Of a stretch of DNA of 27,174 nucleotides, positions 1 to 8,117 are shown piece after piece (within the stretch, counting starts at the first letter, position 1; each line of letters opens with the position of its first letter). The stretch spans positions 76,286 through 103,459 of the forward strand of contig CAJTLI010000005.1 in NCBI GenBank assembly GCA_910577525.1. Reading direction: 5' to 3'. The notes under the pieces are model-generated. The model was not told the origin of the DNA. It worked only from the letters and a program-made list of their open reading frames with translations, and made no database searches. The DNA comes from an uncultured Oscillospiraceae bacterium. Lineage in GTDB: Bacteria; Bacillota; Clostridia; Oscillospirales; Oscillospiraceae. A program made the translations under genes and the position numbers.

Positions 1-104
1 AGAAACGAATTGGTTTCTGCCCCGCCGTGAAAATATTGCCTGACAATAGAGAGAAGCTTAAATGTTTCTTTTTCCGTTCAGAGAAAAGGGACGTCCCCCG
101 CGCC

Positions 105-1298
105 TTACGCCAGTTCCGCAGTATCCAGCGCGATCATCAGCTCCTCGTTGGTGGGGATGAGCAGCACCTTCACCTTGGAGTCGATGGCGGAAATAATGGC
201 CTCCTTGCCCCGCACATTGTTGGCGTCGGGGTCCATCTTGACCCCCATGAACTCCAGCCCGGAGGCGATGGCCATGCGCTGCTGGGCGTCGTTCTCGCCC
301 ACGCCGGCGGTGAAGATGATGGCGTCCACCCCGCCCATGGCGGCGGCATACGCGCCGATATACTTCTTGACGCCGTAGCTGAACATGTCCAGAGCCAGAG
401 CGGCGCGCTGGTTGCCCTGCTCAGCGGCGGCGCACAGGTCCCGGAAGTCGGAGGACACGCCGGACACGCCCTGTACGCCGGACTTCTTGTTCAGCACATT
501 GAGCATCTCCTTGATGTCCATGCCGTATTTGTTCATCAGGTACTCCATGACGCCCGCGTCGATGTCGCCGGACCGGGTGCCCATGGGCAGGCCGGCCAGG
601 GGGGTGAAGCCCATGGAGGTGTCCACGCTCCTGCCGCCGGACACGGCGGCGATGGAGGAACCGTTGCCCAGATGGCAGGAGATCAGCTTCAGGCTCTCGA
701 TGGGCTTGCCCAGCATATCCGCCGCCCGCTGGGTGACATAGCGGTGGCTGGTGCCGTGGAAGCCGTACCGGCGGACCTTGTCCTTCTCATAGTACTCGTA
801 GGGCAGGGCGTAGGTGTAGGCCACGGGGGGCATGGTCTGGTGGAAGGCGGTGTCGAACACGCCCACCTGGGGCACGCCGGGGCCCATAACGGCGGTGCAC
901 GCCTTGATGCCGGTGATATTGGCGGGGTTGTGCAGGGGGGCCAGAGGGATGTTCTCCTCCAGAGCGGCCATCACCTTCTCGTCGATCTTGACGGAGCAGG
1001 CGAAGGTCTCCCCGCCATGGACCACCCGGTGGCCCACGGCCTCAATCTCGCTCATGGAGGAGATGACGCCGTTCTGAGGGTTGACAAGGGCGGCCAGCAC
1101 GGCCTGAATGGCCTCGGCATGGGTGGGCATGGTCACGTCGGCCGCGTCCACGGTGGCCTTGCCAGGGGCTTTATAGGTGAACTTGCCGTCGATGCCGATG
1201 CGCTCGCACAGCCCCTTCGCCAGAACCTCCCGGGTGTTGGTGTCCAGCAGCTGATACTTGAGGGAGGAGCTGCCGGCGTTAATCACGAGGACTTTCAT
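105..1298 (-). CDS. ackA: Acetate kinase
   Basis: Cytoplasmic kinase that interconverts acetate + ATP and acetyl phosphate + ADP, the ATP-yielding last step of acetate fermentation. The 397-residue product has the usual family length. It starts with the phosphate-binding segment VINAGSSSLKYQL, followed by GHRVVHGGE, FDTAFHQTMP, YGFHGTSHRYV (with the active-site His), HLGNGSS, GTRSGDID and a C-terminal GVGEN. I chose the ATG at 1298 because an AAAGGAG ribosome site lies just upstream and the family begins with MKVLVINAGSSS; the frame stays open for about 80 codons further upstream, but that part has no family similarity. No pta gene is adjacent. It is divergent from tmcAL, another acetate-activating enzyme. 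Downstream (1-104) I see no convincing terminator. Confidence 0.97.
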   Translation of the reverse strand: MKVLVINAGSSSLKYQLLDTNTREVLAKGLCERIGIDGKFTYKAPGKATVDAADVTMPTHAEAIQAVLAALVNPQNGVISSMSEIEAVGHRVVHGGETFACSVKIDEKVMAALEENIPLAPLHNPANITGIKACTAVMGPGVPQVGVFDTAFHQTMPPVAYTYALPYEYYEKDKVRRYGFHGTSHRYVTQRAADMLGKPIESLKLISCHLGNGSSIAAVSGGRSVDTSMGFTPLAGLPMGTRSGDIDAGVMEYLMNKYGMDIKEMLNVLNKKSGVQGVSGVSSDFRDLCAAAEQGNQRAALALDMFSYGVKKYIGAYAAAMGGVDAIIFTAGVGENDAQQRMAIASGLEFMGVKMDPDANNVRGKEAIISAIDSKVKVLLIPTNEELMIALDTAELA

Positions 1299-1445
1299 GT
1301 TCTGCACTCCTTTGCATCCGGGCCCCTGCGAGGCGGCCCGTGAGATAACTGGGTATTTACTTTCACCCAACCCATGTATATAATGGAGCATCGGGAGCAG
1401 GGCAAAAGCGCGCTGGGACCGCACAGCGGTCACATAGACAGTCAT

Positions 1446-1474
1446 ATTATAATACTCTAAGCGGGATATCGCAA
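1446..1474 (-). promoter_or_regulatory. Predicted sigma-A promoter of ackA
   Basis: Read on the minus strand: TTGCGA, a 17-bp spacer, then a perfect TATAAT. It implies a leader of about 140 nt before the ackA start. The leader begins with a perfect 6-bp inverted repeat (GACCGC/GCGGTC, 1417-1431). A second, weaker candidate (TTGCCC-17-TATATA) lies nearer the gene at about 1375-1405. Confidence 0.6.
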
Positions 1475-1558
1475 GTATTTTTCGCATTTTTGACAAAAAG
1501 AAGCGCTGAGCCGCCCGCCGCGAACAGGCGAAGCGCGGCAAGGAGAGGGGGAAGCCCG

Positions 1559-2680
1559 TTGAAGGCCATCGGCATCATAGCGGAATACAATCCCTTCCAC
1601 GCCGGGCACGCCCTCCACATCCGGGAGACCCGCCGGGCGCTGGGGGACCTCCCCGTGGCGGCGGTGATGAGCGGCAACTTCGTCCAGCGGGGGGACTGCG
1701 CCGTGCTGGACAAGTGGACCCGGACCCGGATGGCCCTGGAGGGCGGAGCGGACCTGGTGCTGGAGCTGCCCACCGTGTGGGCGGTCTCCTCGGCGGAGCG
1801 CTTCGCCCGGGGGGCGGCGGAGATTCTGGCGGCCACGGGGGTGGCGGCCTGCCTGTCCTTCGGCAGCGAGTGCGGCGATGTGGACAGCCTCCGGCAGGTG
1901 GCCGCCTGCCTGGACAGCGAGGCCTATCGGGCCGGACTGCGCCGCTACCTGGATGAGGGGATTCCCTTTGCCGCCTGCCGCCAGGCGGCGGTGCGGGATG
2001 TGCTGGGGCGGGACCTGTCGGACCTGCTGGCCCGGCCCAACAACAATCTGGGCGTGGAGTATATCCGGGCGCTGAACGCCTTGAACAGTGAGATCCGGCC
2101 CTTTACCATCCCCCGGGCCGGGGCGGACCACGACGGGGGCCCCCATCCGGAGTATCCCTCCGCCTCCTGCCTGCGGGAGCGGCTGCTGGCCGGGACCCTC
2201 CCGGCGGACAACCCCGCCTGCCTGGCCTACGGGGAGCGCTGGGTGCTGGCCGCCCTGCGGACCATGGGGGAGGAGGACTTCGCCGCCCTGCCGGACAGCG
2301 GAGAGGGGCTGTCCCACCGCCTCTATCAGGCGGTCCGCCAAGGCCGGACCCTGGAGGAGGTCTATGCCCTGGCCAAGACCAAGCGGTACGCCCACGCCCG
2401 CATCCGGCGGCTGGCCCTGTGGGGGGCGCTGGGCCTGCGGACCGGCGGCCTGCCCGAGCGTCCGCCCTATCTGCGGGTGCTGGGGGCCGGGGAACGGGGC
2501 CGGGCGCTGCTGCGGGAGATGAAATCCCGCTCGGCCCTGCCCGTCATCACCAAGCCCGCCCACGGCAGGGGAATCCCCCTGCTGGAGCTGGAGGCCCGGT
2601 GCACCGACCTGTACCAGCTCTGCCGCCGGGAGCCCGGCCCCTGCGGCGCGGAGTGGACCTCCAGCCCGGTGATGCCGTAG
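1559..2680 (+). CDS. tmcAL: tRNA(Met) cytidine acetate ligase TmcAL (YlbM family)
   Basis: The family makes N4-acetylcytidine at the wobble position of elongator tRNA-Met, activating free acetate with ATP to acetyl-adenylate. The product starts with the nucleotidyltransferase signature GIIAEYNPFHAGH (HxGH at residues 14-17), then SGNFVQRG (38-45) and LELPTVWAVSSAERFA, all typical of YlbM. Length is 373 aa, a little shorter than B. subtilis YlbM (about 415 from memory). I chose the TTG at 1559: it puts the conserved MKAIGIIAEYNPFH at the very N terminus and has a purine-rich AAGGAGAGGGGG site 8-15 nt upstream. An ATG at 1490 in the same frame would add 23 basic residues that the family lacks. 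Divergent from ackA. No clear terminator follows. Confidence 0.9.
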   Translation: MKAIGIIAEYNPFHAGHALHIRETRRALGDLPVAAVMSGNFVQRGDCAVLDKWTRTRMALEGGADLVLELPTVWAVSSAERFARGAAEILAATGVAACLSFGSECGDVDSLRQVAACLDSEAYRAGLRRYLDEGIPFAACRQAAVRDVLGRDLSDLLARPNNNLGVEYIRALNALNSEIRPFTIPRAGADHDGGPHPEYPSASCLRERLLAGTLPADNPACLAYGERWVLAALRTMGEEDFAALPDSGEGLSHRLYQAVRQGRTLEEVYALAKTKRYAHARIRRLALWGALGLRTGGLPERPPYLRVLGAGERGRALLREMKSRSALPVITKPAHGRGIPLLELEARCTDLYQLCRREPGPCGAEWTSSPVMP

Positions 2681-2782
2681 GCCCCGGCCGTCCCCTGTTT
2701 TGAAAATGATTCACAGTTTATTGATTATTTTCCAGCCCGGTTGGGGTAGAATGGTGTCAATGAGTGAAAAGGAGATTTGTCC

Positions 2783-3634
2783 ATGATCTATCGAAACGAC
2801 CATTACGGTCCCATCGACCGTTTCTGCGCCAAGCACCCCCGGTTCGGCGTCCCGAGCCTGATGATGTACGTCGCCATCGCCCAGGGGGCGGTGGGCCTGC
2901 TGGACCTGTTCATGCAGGAGAGGCTCTCCGCCCTGCTGATGTTCAGCGGACCCCATATCTTTGCCGGGCAGATCTGGCGGCTGGTGACTTTCGCCATCGT
3001 CCCCAAGACCAGCAATCCCTTTTATCTGCTGCTGACCTGCTATGTCTACTACTGGACAGGCCAGATGCTGGAGCGGGAGTGGGGCACGGCCAAGTTCAAC
3101 CTGTTCTATCTCAGCGGCGTGGTGCTGTCCGCCCTGTCCGGGCTGCTGCTGGGCTACGCGGATATCTATTACATCAACCTGTCGATCTTCCTGGTGATCG
3201 CCACCCTGTACAGCGAGATGCAGGTGCTGTTCATGTTCGTGCTTCCCATCAAGATGAAGTGGCTGGCGGCGCTGGACGTGGTGCTGATTTTGGTGGACGT
3301 GGTGCAGTTCGCCCAGATGGGGGTGTGGGTCCTGGCCCTGGCTCCCCTGGCCAGCTTTGTCAACTACTTCATCTTCACCTGGTCCTTCTGGTCCATGAAG
3401 CTGGGCTTCGCCCGCCGCAGGGCGGACCCTCAGGTCATCCAGTTCAAGCGGGCCCGGAAGCAGGCGGAGAAAAAGGCCCGGGAGACCGGGGGATACATGC
3501 ACAAATGCGCCGTGTGCGGCCTCACCGACCAGGACGATCCCAGCATGGAGTTTCGCTACTGCTCCAAGTGCGACGGCTACTACTGCTACTGCGCCAACCA
3601 CATCAACAACCACATCCACATCCGAAACAACTGA
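2783..3634 (+). CDS. Rhomboid-like integral membrane protein with C-terminal zinc ribbon
   Basis: 283-residue membrane protein with about six hydrophobic segments (roughly residues 26-45, 78-95, 106-125, 130-153, 160-178, 183-203). The pattern IWRLVTF, then YYWTGQMLEREWGTAKFNLFYLSG, matches the L1 loop and TM2-TM3 of the rhomboid fold. The GxSG serine motif and the later catalytic His are not evident: the equivalent stretch reads INLSIFLVIA. It therefore looks like a proteolytically inactive rhomboid-like protein. After a basic linker (208-235) comes a Cys/His-rich tail with C242, C245, C260, C263, C268, C270, H273 and H277, likely one or two zinc sites. I chose the ATG at 2783, 8 nt after AAAAGGAG; a TTG two codons earlier is possible. 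A TAGAAT at 2747 may be its -10 box. Substrate or partner unknown. Confidence 0.75.
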   Translation: MIYRNDHYGPIDRFCAKHPRFGVPSLMMYVAIAQGAVGLLDLFMQERLSALLMFSGPHIFAGQIWRLVTFAIVPKTSNPFYLLLTCYVYYWTGQMLEREWGTAKFNLFYLSGVVLSALSGLLLGYADIYYINLSIFLVIATLYSEMQVLFMFVLPIKMKWLAALDVVLILVDVVQFAQMGVWVLALAPLASFVNYFIFTWSFWSMKLGFARRRADPQVIQFKRARKQAEKKARETGGYMHKCAVCGLTDQDDPSMEFRYCSKCDGYYCYCANHINNHIHIRNN

Positions 3635-3670
3635 AACAAGCCCGCCGCGCGGTTGCGCGGCGGGCTTGTT
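3635..3670. terminator. Bidirectional terminator between the rhomboid-like gene and metK
   Basis: Perfect 16-bp stem (3635-3650 with 3655-3670) and a GGTT loop. It overlaps the end of the upstream stop codon and finishes 5 nt before the metK stop, so it can end both convergent transcripts. The stem carries AACAAG/CTTGTT at its base, giving T-rich exit sequence on both strands. Confidence 0.85.
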
Positions 3671-3674
3671 GGAA

Positions 3675-4856
3675 TTACAGCGCGGCCTTGATGGCGTCCA
3701 CCATATCCGTCTTCTCCCAGGGGAGGTCCAGCTCCGGGCGGCCGAAGTGGCCGTAGGCGGCGGTCTGACGGTAGATGGGCCGGCGCAGGTTCAGCCGGTT
3801 GATGATGGCGGTGGGCCGCAGGTCGAAGACCTTGTCAACCGCCGCCTCCAGCGCCTCGTCCGTCACCGTGCCAGTGCCGAAGGTGTCCACCCGGACGGAC
3901 ACGGGCCGGGCCACGCCGATGGCGTAGGCCAGCTGTACCTGGCATTTGTCCGCCAGCCCGGCGGCCACGATGTTTTTGGCCACCCAGCGGGCGGCGTAGG
4001 CCGCGGACCGGTCCACCTTGGTGGGGTCCTTGCCGGAGAAGGCGCCGCCGCCGTGGGGAGCGGTGCCGCCGTAGGTGTCCACGATGATTTTCCGCCCGGT
4101 GAGGCCGGAGTCCCCCTGGGGTCCGCCCACCACAAAGCGTCCGGTGGGGTTCACCAGGACGCGGGTGTTCCCGTCGAACAGCTCCGCCGGAATGGTGGGC
4201 TTGATAACCAGCTCGATCATGTCGGCCCGGATCTGCTCCAGGGAGGCCTCGGGGGCGTGCTGGGTGGACAGCACCACGGTGTCCACCCGGACGGGCTTGC
4301 CGCTCTCGTCGTACTCCACCGTGACCTGACTCTTGCCGTCGGGCCGCAGGTAGTCCACCAGCTTGTCCTTGCGCACCTGAGTCAGCCGCTGGGCCAGCTT
4401 GTGGGCCAGGGAGATGGCCAGGGGCATCAGCTCCCCGGTCTCCCGGCAGGCGTAGCCGAACATCATGCCCTGATCCCCCGCGCCGTTGTCCAGGCCGTCG
4501 CTGAGGCCGCCCTCCTTGGCCTCCAGGGCCTTGTCCACGCCCAGGGCGATGTCGGGAGACTGTTCGTCGATGTTGGAGATGACGGCGCAGCTGTCGCCGT
4601 CAAAGCCGTACTTGGCCCGGTCGTAGCCGATGTCCCGGATGACCTGGCGGGCGATCTTGGGGATATCCACATAGCAGGAGGTGGTGATCTCCCCCATGAT
4701 GTGGACCAGGCCGGTGGACACGGTGGTCTCGCAGGCCACCCGGGCCCCGGGGTCCTTCTCGATGATGGCGTCCAGAATGGCGTCGGAAATCTGGTCGCAC
4801 ACCTTGTCGGGATGGCCCTCGGTGACAGATTCAGAGGTGAATAAGCGCTTTGACAT
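3675..4856 (-). CDS. metK: S-adenosylmethionine synthetase
   Basis: Makes S-adenosylmethionine from methionine and ATP in the cytoplasm; a single essential housekeeping enzyme. The 393-residue length is normal. Visible signatures are GHPDK at residues 14-18 (ATP site), GAGDQGMMFGYA (adenine loop) and GGGAFSGKDPTKVDRSAAYAAR (P-loop-like active-site motif). The ATG at 4856 has an AAAGGAGA site 8-10 nt upstream. The gene is under its own consensus promoter and a SAM-I riboswitch with terminator (4893-5082), so the enzyme is shut off by its own product. It lies directly downstream of a MATE gene on the same strand with no terminator visible between them, so read-through into the riboswitch is possible. 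Confidence 0.98.
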   Translation of the reverse strand: MSKRLFTSESVTEGHPDKVCDQISDAILDAIIEKDPGARVACETTVSTGLVHIMGEITTSCYVDIPKIARQVIRDIGYDRAKYGFDGDSCAVISNIDEQSPDIALGVDKALEAKEGGLSDGLDNGAGDQGMMFGYACRETGELMPLAISLAHKLAQRLTQVRKDKLVDYLRPDGKSQVTVEYDESGKPVRVDTVVLSTQHAPEASLEQIRADMIELVIKPTIPAELFDGNTRVLVNPTGRFVVGGPQGDSGLTGRKIIVDTYGGTAPHGGGAFSGKDPTKVDRSAAYAARWVAKNIVAAGLADKCQVQLAYAIGVARPVSVRVDTFGTGTVTDEALEAAVDKVFDLRPTAIINRLNLRRPIYRQTAAYGHFGRPELDLPWEKTDMVDAIKAAL

Positions 4857-4892
4857 GATATGTGTTCTCCTTTCTTTTGGGGGAAGAGGCTG

Positions 4893-4921
4893 AAAAAACC
4901 CCGCCGGAACTCGGCGGGGCT
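4893..4921 (-). terminator. Riboswitch-controlled terminator upstream of metK
   Basis: On the minus strand: CCCCGCCG, a 5-nt loop, CGGCGGGG, then six T. It sits directly 3' of the SAM-I aptamer and 37 nt before the metK start, the standard place for an S-box expression platform. Confidence 0.93.
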
Positions 4922-4942
4922 CTTAAGATGGTTCAGACCTTT

Positions 4943-5032
4943 CCTCATCTCGCGTTTCCGCCGGACTTGGCACCTTGCAAAGCAGGTTGCCGTGGCTTCA
5001 TAGGGCCGGTCCCTCCGCCACTCTTGATAAGG
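4943..5032 (-). promoter_or_regulatory. SAM-I (S-box) riboswitch aptamer
   Basis: The minus-strand sequence shows the S-box hallmarks in order: CTTATCAAGAG, GGCGGAGGGACCGGCCC, TGAAGCCACGGCAACC, GGTGCCAA and GAGATGAGG. The P1 helix is CCTTATC (5032-5026) with GATGAGG (4949-4943), 7 bp including one wobble. Known mechanism: SAM binding stabilises P1 and lets the terminator at 4893-4921 form; without SAM the P1 3' strand is free for an antiterminator. Placed upstream of metK this gives product feedback. Confidence 0.96.
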
Positions 5033-5053
5033 GTTATTCAGTTGTACGGCTCT

Positions 5054-5082
5054 ATTATAGGCGGCGCGGGGGCCGCTGTCAA
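5054..5082 (-). promoter_or_regulatory. Consensus sigma-A promoter of metK
   Basis: Minus strand: perfect TTGACA, 17-bp GC-only spacer, perfect TATAAT. Predicted start is about 20 nt upstream of the S-box aptamer. Confidence 0.9.
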
Positions 5083-5114
5083 TGGGCAGTTGAGAAAAAT
5101 CGTAAAGTTTTGCC

Positions 5115-6521
5115 TCAGCTCTCCGGCGGCGTCCGCAGGGGCAGGATGTCCCGCCGGTACACCCGGCGGATGAAGACGGCGCATAGGGCGCAGGAGAACA
5201 GCTCCGCGATGGGGAAGGCCAGCCACACCAGGTCCAGGTTCTGGAACAGCCGGGCCAGCAGGAAGGCCACAGGCAGCAGCACCACCAGCTGCCGCACCAG
5301 AGAGGTGGTGAGGCTGAGCACCCCGTGGTCCAGGGCCTGGAACACCGAACCGCACACGATACCGAAGCCCGCCAGCAGCCAGCTGTAGGAGATGATCTTC
5401 AGCGCGGGTATGCCGCATTCCAGCAGCTTGCCGGCGCCGTCTCCCTCGGTCTGGAAGATGGACAAGAGCTGACCGGGGAAGATCTGGAACACGGCAAAAC
5501 CGACGGCCAGCGTCAGAGTGGCGTAGACGACGCTGAGCTTGATGGTTTTAATGATGCGCTCCGGCTTACGGGCCCCGAAGTTATAGGCCACGATGGGCAC
5601 CATGCCGTTGTTGAGGCCGAACACCGGCATAAAGAAAAAGGACTGGAGCTTGAAATAGATCCCGAACACCGCCGTGGCCGTGTCGTGGAAGGCGATGAGG
5701 ATCTGGTTCATGCCGAACACCATCACCGAGCCGATGGACTGCATGACGATGGAGGGCAGGCCCACGGAGTAGATCTCCCGGATGGTCCGGCCGTGGGGCC
5801 GGAACCCCCGGAAGGTCAGCTTGATCTCCGGGTTGCGGGTCAGGTTGAAGAAAATGCCCACGCCGCAGCCCAGAATCTGGCCGATGACGGTGGCCAGAGC
5901 GGCCCCTGCCACCTCCATCCGGGGGAAGGGGCCCAGGCCGAAGATGAGGACGGGGTCCAGGATAATGTTGGTCAGCGCCCCCACCGCCTGGGAGATCATG
6001 GTGTAGAAGGTCTGCCCCGTGGCCTGGAGCAGCCGCTCCATGATAACCGCGCCGAACAGGCCGAAGCTCACCCCGCAGACAATGGTGAGGTAATCCGCAC
6101 CGTAATCCACGATGCCCTGGATGTCGGTCTGGACGGTGTAGAACAGCCGGGCGCAGGTGAGGCCCAGGATCATAAACACCAGGCAGCTCACCGCCGCAAG
6201 GAAAATGCCGTTCACCGCCGCGCGGTTTGCCTTTTCCCGGTCACCCTGGCCCAGGCTTCGGGATAGCAGGGCGTTGACGCCCACGCCGGTGCCCACGCTG
6301 ACGGCGATCATCAGATTCTGCACCGGGAAGGCCAGGGATACCGCGTTGAGCGCGTTTTGACTGATCTGTGGGTCCAGACTGATTTTGGACACAAAATAGC
6401 TGTCCACCACGTTATAGAGGGCCTGAACCAGCATGGAGATCATGATGGGGATGGCCATGCTGAGCAGCAGCCGGTTCACCGGCATGACGCCCATTTTATT
6501 CTCGCTTTCGGGCCGTTCCAC
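5115..6521 (-). CDS. MATE family efflux transporter
   Basis: Inner-membrane multidrug/cation antiporter of the MATE superfamily, 468 aa, with the expected twelve hydrophobic segments in two halves. The first helix region (MPVNRLLLSMAIPIMISMLVQALYNVVDSYFV) is typical of the MepA/NorM-like clade, and the equivalent start of the second half (VGLPSIVMQSIGSVMVFGMNQIL) is present. I chose the GTG at 6521 because AAGGAGG lies 9 nt upstream and the family begins a few residues before the first helix; the open frame continues upstream for 56 codons without similarity. It has its own consensus promoter (6597-6625) and is divergent from the fucO-like gene. Substrate cannot be deduced. Confidence 0.92.
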   Translation of the reverse strand: MERPESENKMGVMPVNRLLLSMAIPIMISMLVQALYNVVDSYFVSKISLDPQISQNALNAVSLAFPVQNLMIAVSVGTGVGVNALLSRSLGQGDREKANRAAVNGIFLAAVSCLVFMILGLTCARLFYTVQTDIQGIVDYGADYLTIVCGVSFGLFGAVIMERLLQATGQTFYTMISQAVGALTNIILDPVLIFGLGPFPRMEVAGAALATVIGQILGCGVGIFFNLTRNPEIKLTFRGFRPHGRTIREIYSVGLPSIVMQSIGSVMVFGMNQILIAFHDTATAVFGIYFKLQSFFFMPVFGLNNGMVPIVAYNFGARKPERIIKTIKLSVVYATLTLAVGFAVFQIFPGQLLSIFQTEGDGAGKLLECGIPALKIISYSWLLAGFGIVCGSVFQALDHGVLSLTTSLVRQLVVLLPVAFLLARLFQNLDLVWLAFPIAELFSCALCAVFIRRVYRRDILPLRTPPES

Positions 6522-6596
6522 TGAAAATTTCCTCCTTCTTTCCGCAGGCGGCCTTTCGCACCCGCCGTTCCATAAAATTGTCATACACAATCTTTC

Positions 6597-6625
6597 ATTA
6601 TAGGAGCAAACAGGCGGGGTGTCAA
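6597..6625 (-). promoter_or_regulatory. Consensus sigma-A promoter of the MATE gene at 5115-6521
   Basis: Minus strand: perfect TTGACA, 17-bp spacer, perfect TATAAT; predicted leader about 70 nt. The bases before the -35 box (CCCATTGACA) are the same as at the metK promoter. Confidence 0.88.
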
Positions 6626-6720
6626 TGGGTATTGGAGGATTTTTGTCGTATTTAGCCAATGAATGGCGGGCATTGTTGGAAATATACACCTACTCCACCA
6701 AATTTTACCCTGCCTCCTCC

Positions 6721-6749
6721 TTGACGGTTTGAGGCGGACAGGGTATTAT
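6721..6749 (+). promoter_or_regulatory. Predicted sigma-A promoter of the fucO-like gene
   Basis: TTGACG, 17-bp spacer, TATTAT, about 50 nt before the start codon. The gene also has a near-perfect ATAGGAGGT ribosome site, suggesting high expression. Confidence 0.8.
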
Positions 6750-6806
6750 TAAAGGTAAGGACCCAAAACCAGGAAACAACCGGAATTTTATAGGAGGTAG
6801 ATTCCA

Positions 6807-7952
6807 ATGGCTGTCAATCGTTTCGTACTCAACGGCATTTCCTACCACGGCAAGGGCGCTATCCAGGAGATTCCCGGCATCGTGTCCGCCAAGGGCGTGA
6901 AAAAGGCGTTTATTGCCTCCGACCCCGACCTGGTGAAGTTCGGCATCACTAAGAAGGTCACCGACCTGCTGGACGCCAACGGCATGGCTTACTCCGTCTA
7001 CTCCGACATCAAGCCCAACCCCACCATTGAGAACGTGGTGGCCGGCGTGGAGGCCTACAAAGCCAGCGGCGCGGACTACATGATCGCCATCGGCGGCGGC
7101 TCCTCCATGGACACGGGCAAGGCCATCGGCATCATCATCAACAATCCGGAGTTTGCCGACGTGCGCTCCCTGGAGGGCGTTGCCCCCACCAAGAACCGCA
7201 CCGTGTTCACCATCGCCGTCCCCACCACCGCCGGCACCGCCGCCGAGGCCACCATCAACTACGTCATCACCGATGTGGAGAAGAAGCGCAAGTTCGTCTG
7301 CGTGGACGTGAACGACATCCCCGACATCGCCATTGTGGACCCGGATATGATGTCCACCATGCCCAAGGGGCTCACCGCCGCCACCGGCATGGACGCCCTC
7401 ACCCACGCCATCGAGGGCTACACCACCGCCGCCGCCTGGGAGCTGGCCGACTGCCTGAACCTGGAGGCCATCAAGCTCATCTCCGCCAACCTGCGCAAGG
7501 CCGTCAACAACGACCCCGAGGGCCGGGAGGCCATGGCCCTGGGCCAGTTCGTCACCGGCATGGCCTTCTCCAACGTGGGTCTGGGCATCGCCCACTCCAT
7601 GGCCCACACCCTGGGCGCGGTGTACGATACCCCCCACGGCGTGGCCTGCGCCATGATGCTGCCCATCGTGATGGAGTACAATCAGGACGCCACCGGCGAC
7701 AAGTTCAAGCACATCGCCGAGGCCATGGGCGTGGACACCGCCGGGATGGACCAGGCCGCCTACCGCAAGGCCGCCATCGACGCGGTGCGCCAGCTGTCCG
7801 TGGACGTGGGCATCCCCACCAAGCTGGAGGCCATGAAGGAGGAGGACCTGGAGTTCCTGGCCCAGTCCGCCGCCGTCGACGCCTGCGCCCCCGGCAACCC
7901 CAAGGCCGCCTCCGTGGAGGATTTCAAGGCGCTGTTCCGCAAGATTATGTAA
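6807..7952 (+). CDS. fucO: Iron-containing alcohol dehydrogenase, lactaldehyde reductase (FucO)-like
   Basis: Group III metal-dependent alcohol dehydrogenase of 381 aa. As I recall E. coli FucO, it is strongly similar along the whole length. Known FucO reaction: NADH-dependent reduction of L-lactaldehyde to 1,2-propanediol at the end of fucose/rhamnose breakdown. Visible: GGGSSMD nucleotide loop (97-103), D39 at the position linked to NADH preference, PTTAGTAAEATINYVITD, and iron ligands D196, H200, H263 and H277, the same numbers as in E. coli FucO. The start has AGGAGGT 8 nt upstream. Codons are heavily C/G-ending and the gene has a strong promoter, RBS and terminator, so it looks highly expressed. 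No fucose or rhamnose genes are nearby; a general ethanol/propanediol role is equally possible. Confidence 0.85.
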   Translation: MAVNRFVLNGISYHGKGAIQEIPGIVSAKGVKKAFIASDPDLVKFGITKKVTDLLDANGMAYSVYSDIKPNPTIENVVAGVEAYKASGADYMIAIGGGSSMDTGKAIGIIINNPEFADVRSLEGVAPTKNRTVFTIAVPTTAGTAAEATINYVITDVEKKRKFVCVDVNDIPDIAIVDPDMMSTMPKGLTAATGMDALTHAIEGYTTAAAWELADCLNLEAIKLISANLRKAVNNDPEGREAMALGQFVTGMAFSNVGLGIAHSMAHTLGAVYDTPHGVACAMMLPIVMEYNQDATGDKFKHIAEAMGVDTAGMDQAAYRKAAIDAVRQLSVDVGIPTKLEAMKEEDLEFLAQSAAVDACAPGNPKAASVEDFKALFRKIM

Positions 7953-7969
7953 GCTGTCACTGCTGTTTT

Positions 7970-8002
7970 GGAGGGGCGGGCATGTGCCTGCCCCTCCTTT
8001 TT
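7970..8002 (+). terminator. Terminator of the fucO-like gene
   Basis: 13-bp GC-rich stem with one G-T wobble, a short TG loop, then five T; 18 nt after the stop codon. Confidence 0.92.
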
Positions 8003-8041
8003 GCAAGCCAAAAAATTGTTCTTTCATTTTGTTGAAAGGGG

Positions 8042-8070
8042 TTGACAACTTGTTGTGGAAGCGCTATACT
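8042..8070 (+). promoter_or_regulatory. Promoter P1 of the first leader module
   Basis: Perfect TTGACA, 17-bp spacer, TATACT. Preceded by GTTGAAAGGGG and followed by GGCCCC; promoter P2 at 8325 has closely similar flanks, indicating a duplicated unit. Confidence 0.88.
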
Positions 8071-8117
8071 GGCCCCGAAATGAGAAATCATTCCAGCACG
8101 AAAGGAGGCGCTGAGGG

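Noticed and set aside
27..1343. Long plus-strand open frame over acetate kinase
   Set aside because: Antisense shadow of ackA; His/Gly/Val-rich composition and no ribosome site, a common effect of high GC.
6705..8048. Long minus-strand open frame over the fucO-like gene
   Set aside because: Repetitive Gly/His/Val composition, no RBS; shadow of a strongly biased gene, and it runs through the fucO terminator.
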